Shown piece after piece: positions 1 through 5,658 of a stretch of DNA of 5,658 nucleotides (position 1 is its first letter; every line of letters begins with the position of its first letter). Origin of the DNA: an uncultured Oscillospiraceae bacterium (lineage in GTDB: Bacteria; Bacillota; Clostridia; Oscillospirales; Acutalibacteraceae); NCBI GenBank assembly GCA_910588415.1, contig CAJUPK010000154.1:1-5658 (forward strand), read 5' to 3'. Position numbers and translations under genes: made by a program. The notes beneath the pieces were generated by a model. It was not told where the DNA came from. It worked only from the letters and a program-made list of their open reading frames with translations, and made no database searches.

Positions 1-2037
1 CTGTTTCGCACCATTAAAAAGCCCGTAGATGTGGTAAGCGAGGGCTTACAGACTGCCCGCCAGCGCAGGGAAGAGGAACGGCAGATTTTGGAGCAGGATT
101 GGTCTGCGCGGAGTATTGACGTTCCCTTGGAGCCGGCTCCTTCTGCACGCCAGATACCCACAGATTTAGCGGCTCTTTTTCCGCCTGTAGAGCCGCGGAA
201 AAAGAGTACCAAACGAAATGAAAAGCTGGATAAACTACAGGAGGTATTTGGCATAGGGCAGGAGATTCCTGAACCTAAGCTGGAGCCTATAGAGGAGAAC
301 CCAAAAGAACCGGAGCAGAAGGAACCGGAAGAACCGCAGCTTCCGGCCTCTCCCGTAGTGTCAGAGAATCCGCCTCTGCCAATGCCCGTGGAGGATGCAG
401 CGCCTGCAGTGGAAGAGGAACCCGCGCCGCTGTTTGGGGAGGATGAGCCGGAAGCACCTCCAGAGAAACCAGCGGCAAAGCCCGCTACATTGGAGCAGGC
501 GCTTCAGTACCAGAACCTGGACCCAGCCGGGGCATATTGTTTCCCACCGGTCAGTATGCTGGCTGTCAGTCCGCAGGTTGACCATGCCAAAGAAACCGAG
601 GAATTGCAGACTAACGGAAAAATACTGGTGGATACGCTGAATAGTTTCGGGGTTTCCACAAAAATTTTTGACATTTGCCGGGGCCCGGCGGTTACCCGTT
701 ATGAGATCCAGCCTGCGGCTGGCGTAAAGATCAGTAAAATTACCAGCCTGTCTGATGATTTAGCATTGAATCTGGCTGCTACTGGAGTTCGTATGGAGGC
801 GCCTATTCCTGGAAAGGCGGCAGTGGGTATTGAAGTGCCGAACCGTTCCCGCAGTTCTGTGCGTATGCGGGACTTGATTCAATCCAATGCCTTCCAAACC
901 TCCAAAGGCAAGCTCTCCGTGGCTCTGGGAAGGGATATTGCCGGCCAGCCTGTAGTCGCTGACCTGGCCAGGATGCCGCACATTCTGATTGCCGGGACAA
1001 CAGGCTCTGGTAAGTCTGTCTGCATTAACTCGCTGATCATTAGTATGCTCTATAAGGCCAGCCCGGACGAGGTGCGTTTTCTCATGATTGACCCCAAAGC
1101 TGTGGAGCTGACGGAGTACAACGGCCTGCCCCACATGCTGGTCCCCGTGGTAACGGACCCACACAAGGCTTCGGGTGCTTTAGGGTGGGCGGTAAATGAG
1201 ATGATGAAACGCTATAAGATCTTCTCAGAGAATAACGTGCGCAACCTCCAGGGGTATAACAATCTGGCTGAAGCCCAGAACTATGAGGATGAAAATGGGC
1301 AGCCCATGCCTGCTATGCCGCAGATCGTCATAATTATCGATGAGTTGGCAGATTTGATGATGGCCGCCCCAAAAGAGGTGGAAGATTCTATTTGTCGGCT
1401 GGCCCAGCTGGCCCGGGCTGCCGGGATGCACCTGGTGGTGGCAACACAGCGGCCTTCTGTAGACGTGGTTACAGGGCTTATTAAGGCCAACATCCCCAGC
1501 CGTATTGCCTTAACAGTGTCTACCGCAGTGGATTCTCGGACTATCATCGACACAGTAGGGGCGGACAAGCTGCTGGGCAACGGCGATATGCTTTTTGCGC
1601 CAGTGGGCAGTAACAAGCCTGTCCGGGTGCAGGGGTGCTATGTCAGTGACGAGGAGATATCCTCTATTGTTGGATTTGTGAAGAAAACCAAGTCCATGGA
1701 TTATGACGAGGGTGTCATTGAGGAGATCGAACGCAATGCTGCCAATGCAGAGGCTGGTAAAGCAGGAGAAGAAGGTGGCGGAACAGGTGGCGGAGACCCC
1801 ATGATGGATGATGCCATTAAGGTGGTGGTAGAGGCTGGACAAGCCAGTACATCCCTGTTACAAAGACGGCTGCGGTTGGGCTATGCCCGAGCTGGGCGGC
1901 TGATTGACGAGATGGAACAGCTGGGCATTGTAGGGCCCCACGAGGGCTCTAAGCCCCGGCAAGTGCTAATGACCTATACCCAATGGATGGAACGGAATAT
2001 GCAAAAGAAAGACCCGCCTGCGGAAGAAACTGAATAG
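1..2037 (+). CDS. ftsK: DNA translocase FtsK/SpoIIIE family, 5'-truncated by window edge
   Basis: An ATP-driven double-stranded DNA pump that acts at the division septum, moving chromosome ends (or the forespore chromosome in spore formers) across the closing septum. The frame is open from base 1, so the GTG at 31 is only an internal valine; the membrane-spanning N-terminus lies upstream of the window. Counting residues from base 1, about 1-180 are a low-complexity linker rich in Pro and Glu. About 181-320 are the alpha subdomain. The RecA-like beta motor follows, with Walker A GTTGSGKS (332-339), Walker B IVIIIDE (442-448) and ATQRPSVDVVTG (from about 481). A Gly-rich hinge (about 586-600) leads to a C-terminal winged-helix gamma domain (about 601-660, including LLQRRLRLGYARAGRLIDEM), which in this family reads KOPS/SRS polarity sequences. 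All motor motifs are intact. Whether the cell uses it as vegetative FtsK, SpoIIIE or both cannot be told from this sequence. The gene converges on the minus-strand FapA-like gene. Confidence 0.96.
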   Translation: MFRTIKKPVDVVSEGLQTARQRREEERQILEQDWSARSIDVPLEPAPSARQIPTDLAALFPPVEPRKKSTKRNEKLDKLQEVFGIGQEIPEPKLEPIEENPKEPEQKEPEEPQLPASPVVSENPPLPMPVEDAAPAVEEEPAPLFGEDEPEAPPEKPAAKPATLEQALQYQNLDPAGAYCFPPVSMLAVSPQVDHAKETEELQTNGKILVDTLNSFGVSTKIFDICRGPAVTRYEIQPAAGVKISKITSLSDDLALNLAATGVRMEAPIPGKAAVGIEVPNRSRSSVRMRDLIQSNAFQTSKGKLSVALGRDIAGQPVVADLARMPHILIAGTTGSGKSVCINSLIISMLYKASPDEVRFLMIDPKAVELTEYNGLPHMLVPVVTDPHKASGALGWAVNEMMKRYKIFSENNVRNLQGYNNLAEAQNYEDENGQPMPAMPQIVIIIDELADLMMAAPKEVEDSICRLAQLARAAGMHLVVATQRPSVDVVTGLIKANIPSRIALTVSTAVDSRTIIDTVGADKLLGNGDMLFAPVGSNKPVRVQGCYVSDEEISSIVGFVKKTKSMDYDEGVIEEIERNAANAEAGKAGEEGGGTGGGDPMMDDAIKVVVEAGQASTSLLQRRLRLGYARAGRLIDEMEQLGIVGPHEGSKPRQVLMTYTQWMERNMQKKDPPAEETE

Positions 2038-2043
2038 TATAAT

Positions 2044-2079
2044 AGAGAGGCGAGCAGCTGGCAGGCTGCTCGCCTCTCT
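2044..2079. terminator. Perfect 15-bp hairpin between convergent genes, probable bidirectional terminator
   Basis: Arms AGAGAGGCGAGCAGC (2044-2058) and its exact reverse complement (2065-2079) flank a six-base loop. The hairpin starts seven bases after the ftsK stop codon and lies about 55 bases past the stop of the opposing gene. Neither side has a clean T-run: the plus side continues TTATGATATAGG and the minus side reads ATTATACTATTC. It is therefore terminator-like by position and stem strength but not a textbook intrinsic terminator. Use by both converging transcripts is inferred. Confidence 0.75.
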
Positions 2080-2133
2080 TATGATATAGGTGGATTTGCG
2101 GAATCAGCAAATGTCAAAAACTGCAATAAAAGA

Positions 2134-3915
2134 CTAACTTACCAGCCGTACTTCTCCGTCAATGAGGAGGGCCATGCTGTGGCGGGTCTCTTGGGAGATT
2201 TTTAAGCGGTTTTCATTGATTTTGACCCGGCTGCCAGGATATGCGGTACTGAAGGTGAGCCTTCCGGAGGGCCGGGTACTGGCAGAGGCTTCAAACTCCT
2301 CCAGATTTTTTGTGTACTGTCCCAGCTTAAGCTTATTCACCGAGAGCTGCATCCGTAATTTGGACATCCGGCTCAGTTTGGTGGGACTGTCCGGCTGATG
2401 CTCCAAGTCTTTCAGGCGTTCCTCCTGCTCGGCAATTTCCTGGGTGATTTGGGTCTTTTCAAAGTCTTCACAGGGAAGACCGCCTAAATTGATAGAAGTG
2501 CGTACCTCTGTTTTAGAACCCAGGATATTGACATTCACTTCACGAGCAGCCCAGATATGGCCACCCATAATGGTTCCCCGGCCGCTCTGCACATAGACGG
2601 CGCCATCGCTATAAACCTCGCACCCAATAATACACTCGCTATGGAGGTTCTCTTTTGCATGGACAGTGCAGTTTTCCAAAAACTTTGCGTAGATATCCCG
2701 GTGGGCACGGATGACAGCCTGGTTGTTTCCCTGCACGCCTTTGGTAAGCACCAGGTCTCCACCGGCTTCAATCGTGCAGGATTCCACTACGCCATCCACT
2801 TTTATATTGCCCATGGCCCGCACCGTAAAGCCGCTGCATACGTCACCGCGAATGTGTACGTCACCCAAAAAGTTTACATTGCCAGAAGAGTAATCAACAT
2901 TGCCCGGGATATCCAGCATGGGGTTAATTTGAAAGGCCCTGCCGGAAAATTCCAATCCCCCTGGCCGCCCGGCGATAAGAGCGGTACCGTCTTCGTTTAG
3001 CAGGGTATTCCGGCCCATCGGTGGAGAGGCGGGAACGCCGTCTCGGGTGGGAATATCCTTGTCTGTAACCGTGCGGCCTGGAGTGCCGGGAGTAGGCGGG
3101 GTGATGTGGCAGATTATCTGGTCCTTTTCAACATTTTGGGTAGAAGTGGCCGCGGTAAAGTCTACCCGGTTAAACTCATCAACAGGCAGTTTGCGCTGGG
3201 CTTCCCTGGGAAATAAATCCGTAATAACGCCGTCTTCGCCGGGAATGGCAGGCTGTCCCTGGGCAGCGTGAAATAAATGGAAATAACGGTCGTCCCGCCC
3301 GGGAATGGTCTCAAGCAAAGAGGAATTGAGACCAAAGCTGACACCCGCAGAACTGAGAGCGGATAAAAGGTCCCCTTGGGTGATGTCCCGCCCCTCCCCA
3401 ACAGGCGGGTAGACAAATATCCAGGCACTAAGTAAATTACTGGAGAGAAATATGGTAGTTTGGGCGTCTAGGTTAACTGGCACAGGCTCTTCCCCGTTTG
3501 GTGCAGGCCTGGGTATACAGCTGTTAAGCCGGGCTGTGCCAGAGGCTGTCACGGTGCTGAGCAACCGGGAGCGTTCTCCGGCGGCCTCTTGGGGAGTAAA
3601 AGGCTGTGCGTCTGTATCCGGATCAAATAGACGCAGTTCTGGAGTGGGCATCCAACCAGCCTGGTCTCTGCAGAGCCTCCACAACTGATAGACTACATGG
3701 TCGATGGGAATTTTCACAGCATAAGGGTCTTCTTCCATAACATGGGAAGGGGGACGCTGGCTTTCAGCCAGCTTAATGGGCTTGTCCGGACGGCGTTCAG
3801 ACCGGGGAGCGCCCTCTTCCCGAGGTTTGCTCTCCCGCTTGAAGGGATGCTTCTTTTTGTGCTTCCAAAAACGGAAATGAAGTAATTTTGAGATGAAAGA
3901 GGGGGATTCGGCCAT
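2134..3915 (-). CDS. DUF342 / FapA family polymer-forming protein
   Basis: A 593-residue protein of the FapA (flagellar assembly protein A, DUF342) family. From the ATG at 3915: a short head (1-32) with a hydrophobic patch followed by the strongly basic RFWKHKKKHPFKRESKPR; an acidic/Pro variable stretch; a FapA N-terminal region (about 62-320) with typical ITQGDLLSALSSAGVSFGL, QGQPAIPGEDGVI and PPTPGTPGRTV segments; a right-handed beta-helix core (about 335-477) of short Gly/Asp/Val-rich repeats such as GNVNFLGDVHIRGDV; a predicted coiled coil (about 483-542, rich in E, Q, K and L); and the family's C-terminal cap with AYPGSRVKI and DGEVRLV. The core resembles bactofilin-like polymerising folds. 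FapA affects flagellar placement in Vibrio; in most Bacillota the role is unknown, and no flagellar gene is visible here. ATG 3915 is preferred over the in-frame TTG at 4005, which coincides with a promoter -35 box. A GAGG (3926-3929) lies 10 bases before the ATG. The family call is firm; function is open. Confidence 0.92.
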   Translation of the reverse strand: MAESPSFISKLLHFRFWKHKKKHPFKRESKPREEGAPRSERRPDKPIKLAESQRPPSHVMEEDPYAVKIPIDHVVYQLWRLCRDQAGWMPTPELRLFDPDTDAQPFTPQEAAGERSRLLSTVTASGTARLNSCIPRPAPNGEEPVPVNLDAQTTIFLSSNLLSAWIFVYPPVGEGRDITQGDLLSALSSAGVSFGLNSSLLETIPGRDDRYFHLFHAAQGQPAIPGEDGVITDLFPREAQRKLPVDEFNRVDFTAATSTQNVEKDQIICHITPPTPGTPGRTVTDKDIPTRDGVPASPPMGRNTLLNEDGTALIAGRPGGLEFSGRAFQINPMLDIPGNVDYSSGNVNFLGDVHIRGDVCSGFTVRAMGNIKVDGVVESCTIEAGGDLVLTKGVQGNNQAVIRAHRDIYAKFLENCTVHAKENLHSECIIGCEVYSDGAVYVQSGRGTIMGGHIWAAREVNVNILGSKTEVRTSINLGGLPCEDFEKTQITQEIAEQEERLKDLEHQPDSPTKLSRMSKLRMQLSVNKLKLGQYTKNLEEFEASASTRPSGRLTFSTAYPGSRVKINENRLKISQETRHSMALLIDGEVRLVS

Positions 3916-3925
3916 AATATAGACG

Positions 3926-3929
3926 CCTC
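3926..3929 (-). promoter_or_regulatory. Ribosome binding site supporting the ATG at 3915
   Basis: On the minus strand the sequence GCGAGGCG precedes the ATG, with the GAGG core 10 bases away. It is only a partial Shine-Dalgarno match and its spacing is slightly long, but the alternative TTG start at 4005 has nothing better: its upstream bases read ATTTGAAAGTTTTTC. This site helps decide the start codon. Confidence 0.55.
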
Positions 3930-3976
3930 GCTTTCTAGTTAACTGCTCCCAGTCGTCTTGCTTGATTTCTATATAT

Positions 3977-4005
3977 ATTATATTCTTCTGGAAGCGTTTT
4001 GACAA
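3977..4005 (-). promoter_or_regulatory. Sigma-A-type promoter of the FapA-like gene
   Basis: Reading the minus strand, TTGTCA (4005-4000, five of six consensus bases) is followed after exactly 17 bases by a perfect TATAAT (3982-3977). The bases upstream of the -35 box are A/T-rich, as in an UP element. Transcription would start near 3970, giving a leader of about 55 bases before the ATG at 3915. The promoter lies wholly inside the longest possible reading frame, which argues that the frame's TTG start is not used. Confidence 0.85.
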
Positions 4006-4013
4006 GAAAAACT

Positions 4014-4025
4014 TTCAAATTTGAA
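4014..4025. repeat. 12-bp perfect palindrome next to the -35 box
   Basis: TTCAAATTTGAA is its own reverse complement and ends eight bases upstream of the -35 box of the FapA-like gene's promoter. The placement would suit a small dimeric regulator's operator, but the site is AT-rich and a chance origin is quite possible. No regulator gene is visible in the window. Confidence 0.35.
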
Positions 4026-4051
4026 CAACAATTTTTGCATATGGGTAAAAA

Positions 4052-4065
4052 ATTATTTTAATAAT
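4052..4065. repeat. AT-rich inverted repeat in the divergent control region
   Basis: ATTATT and AATAAT are six-base inverted arms separated by TT. The repeat sits between the two divergent promoters, about 47 bases from the minus-strand -35 box and about 92 bases from the plus-strand one. It could be an operator or simply local AT richness; nothing else supports a role. Confidence 0.25.
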
Positions 4066-4156
4066 CGGAAGAAGAAGTAAAATTTCCAGTTGAATTCGGT
4101 TATTCCTTCGAGGTGTGCAAGAAGAAAACCTAAGTCTTTTCCGCCATGCCATAGAC

Positions 4157-4185
4157 TTGACCCCAGGAAAAGGCTGTGATATACT
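4157..4185 (+). promoter_or_regulatory. Sigma-A-type promoter of folC, with extended -10
   Basis: TTGACC (4157-4162, five of six consensus bases) and TATACT (4180-4185, five of six) are separated by exactly 17 bases. A TG one base before the -10 box (4177-4178) gives an extended -10 element. Transcription would start near 4192, leaving a leader of about 84 bases before the folC ATG. No better candidate lies between this site and the gene. Confidence 0.75.
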
Positions 4186-4260
4186 TGCGCATGGAATGCC
4201 GGGCGATTTTCTTTTCGCATAGATTTTGATTTGAAATATTCTGGCTATTGATGAAAGAAT

Positions 4261-4267
4261 GGAGGAG
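4261..4267 (+). promoter_or_regulatory. Strong ribosome binding site of folC
   Basis: GGAGGAG lies eight bases before the ATG at 4276, close to the ideal Shine-Dalgarno sequence and spacing. It fixes the folC start and argues against the overlapping frame that begins upstream at 4248. Confidence 0.9.
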
Positions 4268-4275
4268 AAATAAAA

Positions 4276-5562
4276 ATGACTTATACAGAGGCGCTAGAGA
4301 AGGTAAATTCCCGGCTGCTGTTTGGTATGCAGCCAGGGCTGGAACGGATTACAGCATTGCTGAACGAACTGGGAAATCCACAAGACAAGCTGAAATATGT
4401 GCATGTGTGCGGCACCAATGGCAAGGGGACAGCCTGTACCCTTACAGCCAGTGTACTCAAGGAAAGCGGATATAAGACAGGAAAGAACATCTCGCCCTAT
4501 GTACTGAATTTTCGGGAGCGTTTTCAAATCAATGGGGAGATGATTACCGAAGATGAACTGGCGGAAGAAGTGGAAACTATCTGGCCAGCAGTGGAGCGGC
4601 TGGACGGCCAGGGCTGCCCAATATCAGAATTTGAGCTGGTAACAGCCATTGCATTCCATTGGTTTGCCAAAAATCAGTGCGACATTGTGGTGATGGAAGT
4701 GGGCATGGGAGGACTGTATGATGCCACAAATGTGATCAAAACGCCGGAGGTAGTGGCGATGATGTCCATTTCTTTGGACCATACCGCTTGGCTGGGAGAC
4801 ACGGTGGAGCAGATCGCGCTGGAAAAGTCTGGCGTGATAAAGGAAAAAGGCAGGGTGGTACTGTATCCAGAGCAAAAGCCCAGTGTTACCAGCTTGATCC
4901 AACAGGTGTGCCAGGAGCATGACGCGGAACTTCGCATACCAGACATAGAGCATATACAGGTAGTAAACCAGGATATAGACGGCACTACTTTTGAAGTGGA
5001 TGGGCAACAGCTCCACACGCCCTTCTTGGGAGAGCACCAGATCAAAAATGCTGCTGTGGTGTGGGAGGTGATACAGGTTCTGCGGCAAAGAGGGTATAGG
5101 ATACCAGATGCGGCGTTGGCAGCGGGGTTTGCCAAGTCATTCAATCCGGCCAGAATGGAGGTCATCTCCCGCAGCCCGCTGTGTCTGCTGGACGGTGGCC
5201 ACAACGCAGGCTGTGCATGGGTGGTCAAAGAGGCTCTCGCACGTTTTGTACCGGGGAAACGGACAGCGATTATGGGAATGATGGCGGATAAGGACAGCGC
5301 GGCTGCTCTTGAAATTCTGGGTCCTATGTTTAAAAGGATTATCACCGTGCGGCCTCAAAATCCCCGCTCCTTAAGCGCGGAGGAGCTTGCCGCAACAGCC
5401 CGCAGGTTTTGTCCGGAGGCGCATCCAGCGGAAAACTGCCAGCAGGCGCTGGAAATGGCATTGAGGGAATGGGAAGAGGATGAGGCGCTTATTGTCTGCG
5501 GCTCCTTCTACCTGGCAGGGGAGATTCGGGACCTGCTGTTGGAAAAATTCCGGGAACGGTGA
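4276..5562 (+). CDS. folC: Folylpolyglutamate synthase / dihydrofolate synthase
   Basis: A cytoplasmic Mur-ligase-family enzyme that uses ATP to add glutamate to folates; many bacterial forms also make dihydrofolate from dihydropteroate. The 428-residue length is normal. Visible motifs in order: P-loop GTNGKGT (46-52); SPYVLNFRERFQING (73-87), the substrate-loop region usually written SPHL...ER; EVGMGGLYDATNV (141-153); SLDHT (166-170), with the metal-binding-type His169; EKSGVIK (183-189), whose Lys184 matches the lysine carbamylated in characterised family members; the interdomain segment LGEHQIKNAA (251-260); the C-terminal domain's PARMEV and DGGHN (306-310, usually DGAHN); MMADKD (335-340); and CGSFYLAGEIRDLL (408-421). 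All catalytic landmarks are present, so an active enzyme is expected. One- versus two-substrate activity cannot be settled here. It has its own promoter and terminator, so it is probably monocistronic; no other folate gene is in view. Confidence 0.95.
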   Translation: MTYTEALEKVNSRLLFGMQPGLERITALLNELGNPQDKLKYVHVCGTNGKGTACTLTASVLKESGYKTGKNISPYVLNFRERFQINGEMITEDELAEEVETIWPAVERLDGQGCPISEFELVTAIAFHWFAKNQCDIVVMEVGMGGLYDATNVIKTPEVVAMMSISLDHTAWLGDTVEQIALEKSGVIKEKGRVVLYPEQKPSVTSLIQQVCQEHDAELRIPDIEHIQVVNQDIDGTTFEVDGQQLHTPFLGEHQIKNAAVVWEVIQVLRQRGYRIPDAALAAGFAKSFNPARMEVISRSPLCLLDGGHNAGCAWVVKEALARFVPGKRTAIMGMMADKDSAAALEILGPMFKRIITVRPQNPRSLSAEELAATARRFCPEAHPAENCQQALEMALREWEEDEALIVCGSFYLAGEIRDLLLEKFRER

Positions 5563-5615
5563 CAGGCTTCTGCAAAAAGTGCAGGGACAATCCTGTAGAA
5601 TAGGCTTGAAAGGCC

Positions 5616-5658
5616 AGGCAGTCTTTGTGAAAATGTGCTTTTCACAGAGGCTGCCTTT
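5616..5658 (+). terminator. Probable intrinsic terminator of folC, cut by window end
   Basis: An 18-bp stem pairs 5616-5633 with 5639-5656 around the five-base loop TGTGC; all pairs are Watson-Crick except two G-U pairs. It starts 54 bases after the folC stop and is followed by TT at the window edge. With the closing T, that gives at least three T's; the length of the T-run beyond the window is unknown. A weaker six-pair hairpin (TGCAGG/CCTGTA, 5579-5596) precedes it. Confidence 0.8.

Noticed and set aside
31..33. GTG as the start of the ftsK-like gene
   Set aside because: The frame is open back to base 1 with sensible coding sequence (LFRTIKKPVDV), no ribosome binding site precedes the GTG, and the family needs an N-terminal membrane domain that must lie upstream.
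2557..3000. 147-residue plus-strand ORF opposite the FapA-like gene
   Set aside because: It is antisense to the conserved beta-helix repeats, has no recognisable domain and is explained as a shadow of the repetitive coding strand.
4191..4229. 12-codon leader ORF before folC
   Set aside because: The ATG falls at the predicted transcription start with no ribosome binding site, and the peptide has no attenuator-like codon run.
4186..4275. Tetrahydrofolate riboswitch in the folC leader
   Set aside because: This riboswitch class occurs upstream of folate genes in Bacillota, but the leader of about 84 bases shows none of the paired arms or conserved core I would expect, only a very weak GCAT/ATGC stem. 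A covariance-model search with the THF riboswitch family would settle it.
4248..4475. Alternative plus-strand ORF overlapping the folC start
   Set aside because: It is in another frame, starts with TTG and overlaps the well-supported folC coding sequence; the strong GGAGGAG lies inside it at the right distance for folC.
4674..5345. 223-residue minus-strand ORF opposite folC
   Set aside because: It lies antisense to conserved FolC motifs, has no family resemblance I can see and no ribosome binding site or promoter that I noticed.

Overview
The window looks like a chromosomal stretch from a Gram-positive Bacillota, most likely a Clostridia member of the Oscillospiraceae type. This is inferred from gene content and style: an FtsK/SpoIIIE translocase with an acidic, proline-rich linker, a DUF342/FapA protein, a strong GGAGGAG ribosome binding site and sigma-A-like promoters. 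Base composition is roughly balanced in the genes and AT-rich in the one sizeable intergenic region. I see no mobile element, CRISPR array, tRNA or rRNA.

Layout: (1) positions 1-2037, plus strand, the 3' part of an ftsK/spoIIIE-type DNA translocase gene whose membrane-anchoring 5' part lies before the window; (2) 2038-2133, a short convergent gap with a perfect 15-bp hairpin, probably a shared terminator; (3) 2134-3915, minus strand, a DUF342/FapA polymer-forming protein; (4) 3916-4275, a divergent control region with two well-formed sigma-A-type promoters facing away from each other and two AT-rich palindromes between them; (5) 4276-5562, plus strand, folC (folylpolyglutamate / dihydrofolate synthase); (6) 5563-5658, a trailer ending in a long hairpin that is probably the folC terminator and is cut by the window edge.

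The three genes are separate transcription units (convergent, then divergent) with no evident shared pathway: chromosome segregation, a cell-envelope or cytoskeleton-like protein of unknown role, and folate metabolism. The most useful correction concerns the minus-strand gene. Its longest reading frame starts at a TTG (4005), but that TTG is the first half of a -35 box in a near-consensus promoter, so the real start is very probably the ATG at 3915. I found no convincing undescribed multi-gene system. The least understood item is the FapA-like protein, which has an unusual basic N-terminus and no flagellar gene beside it.
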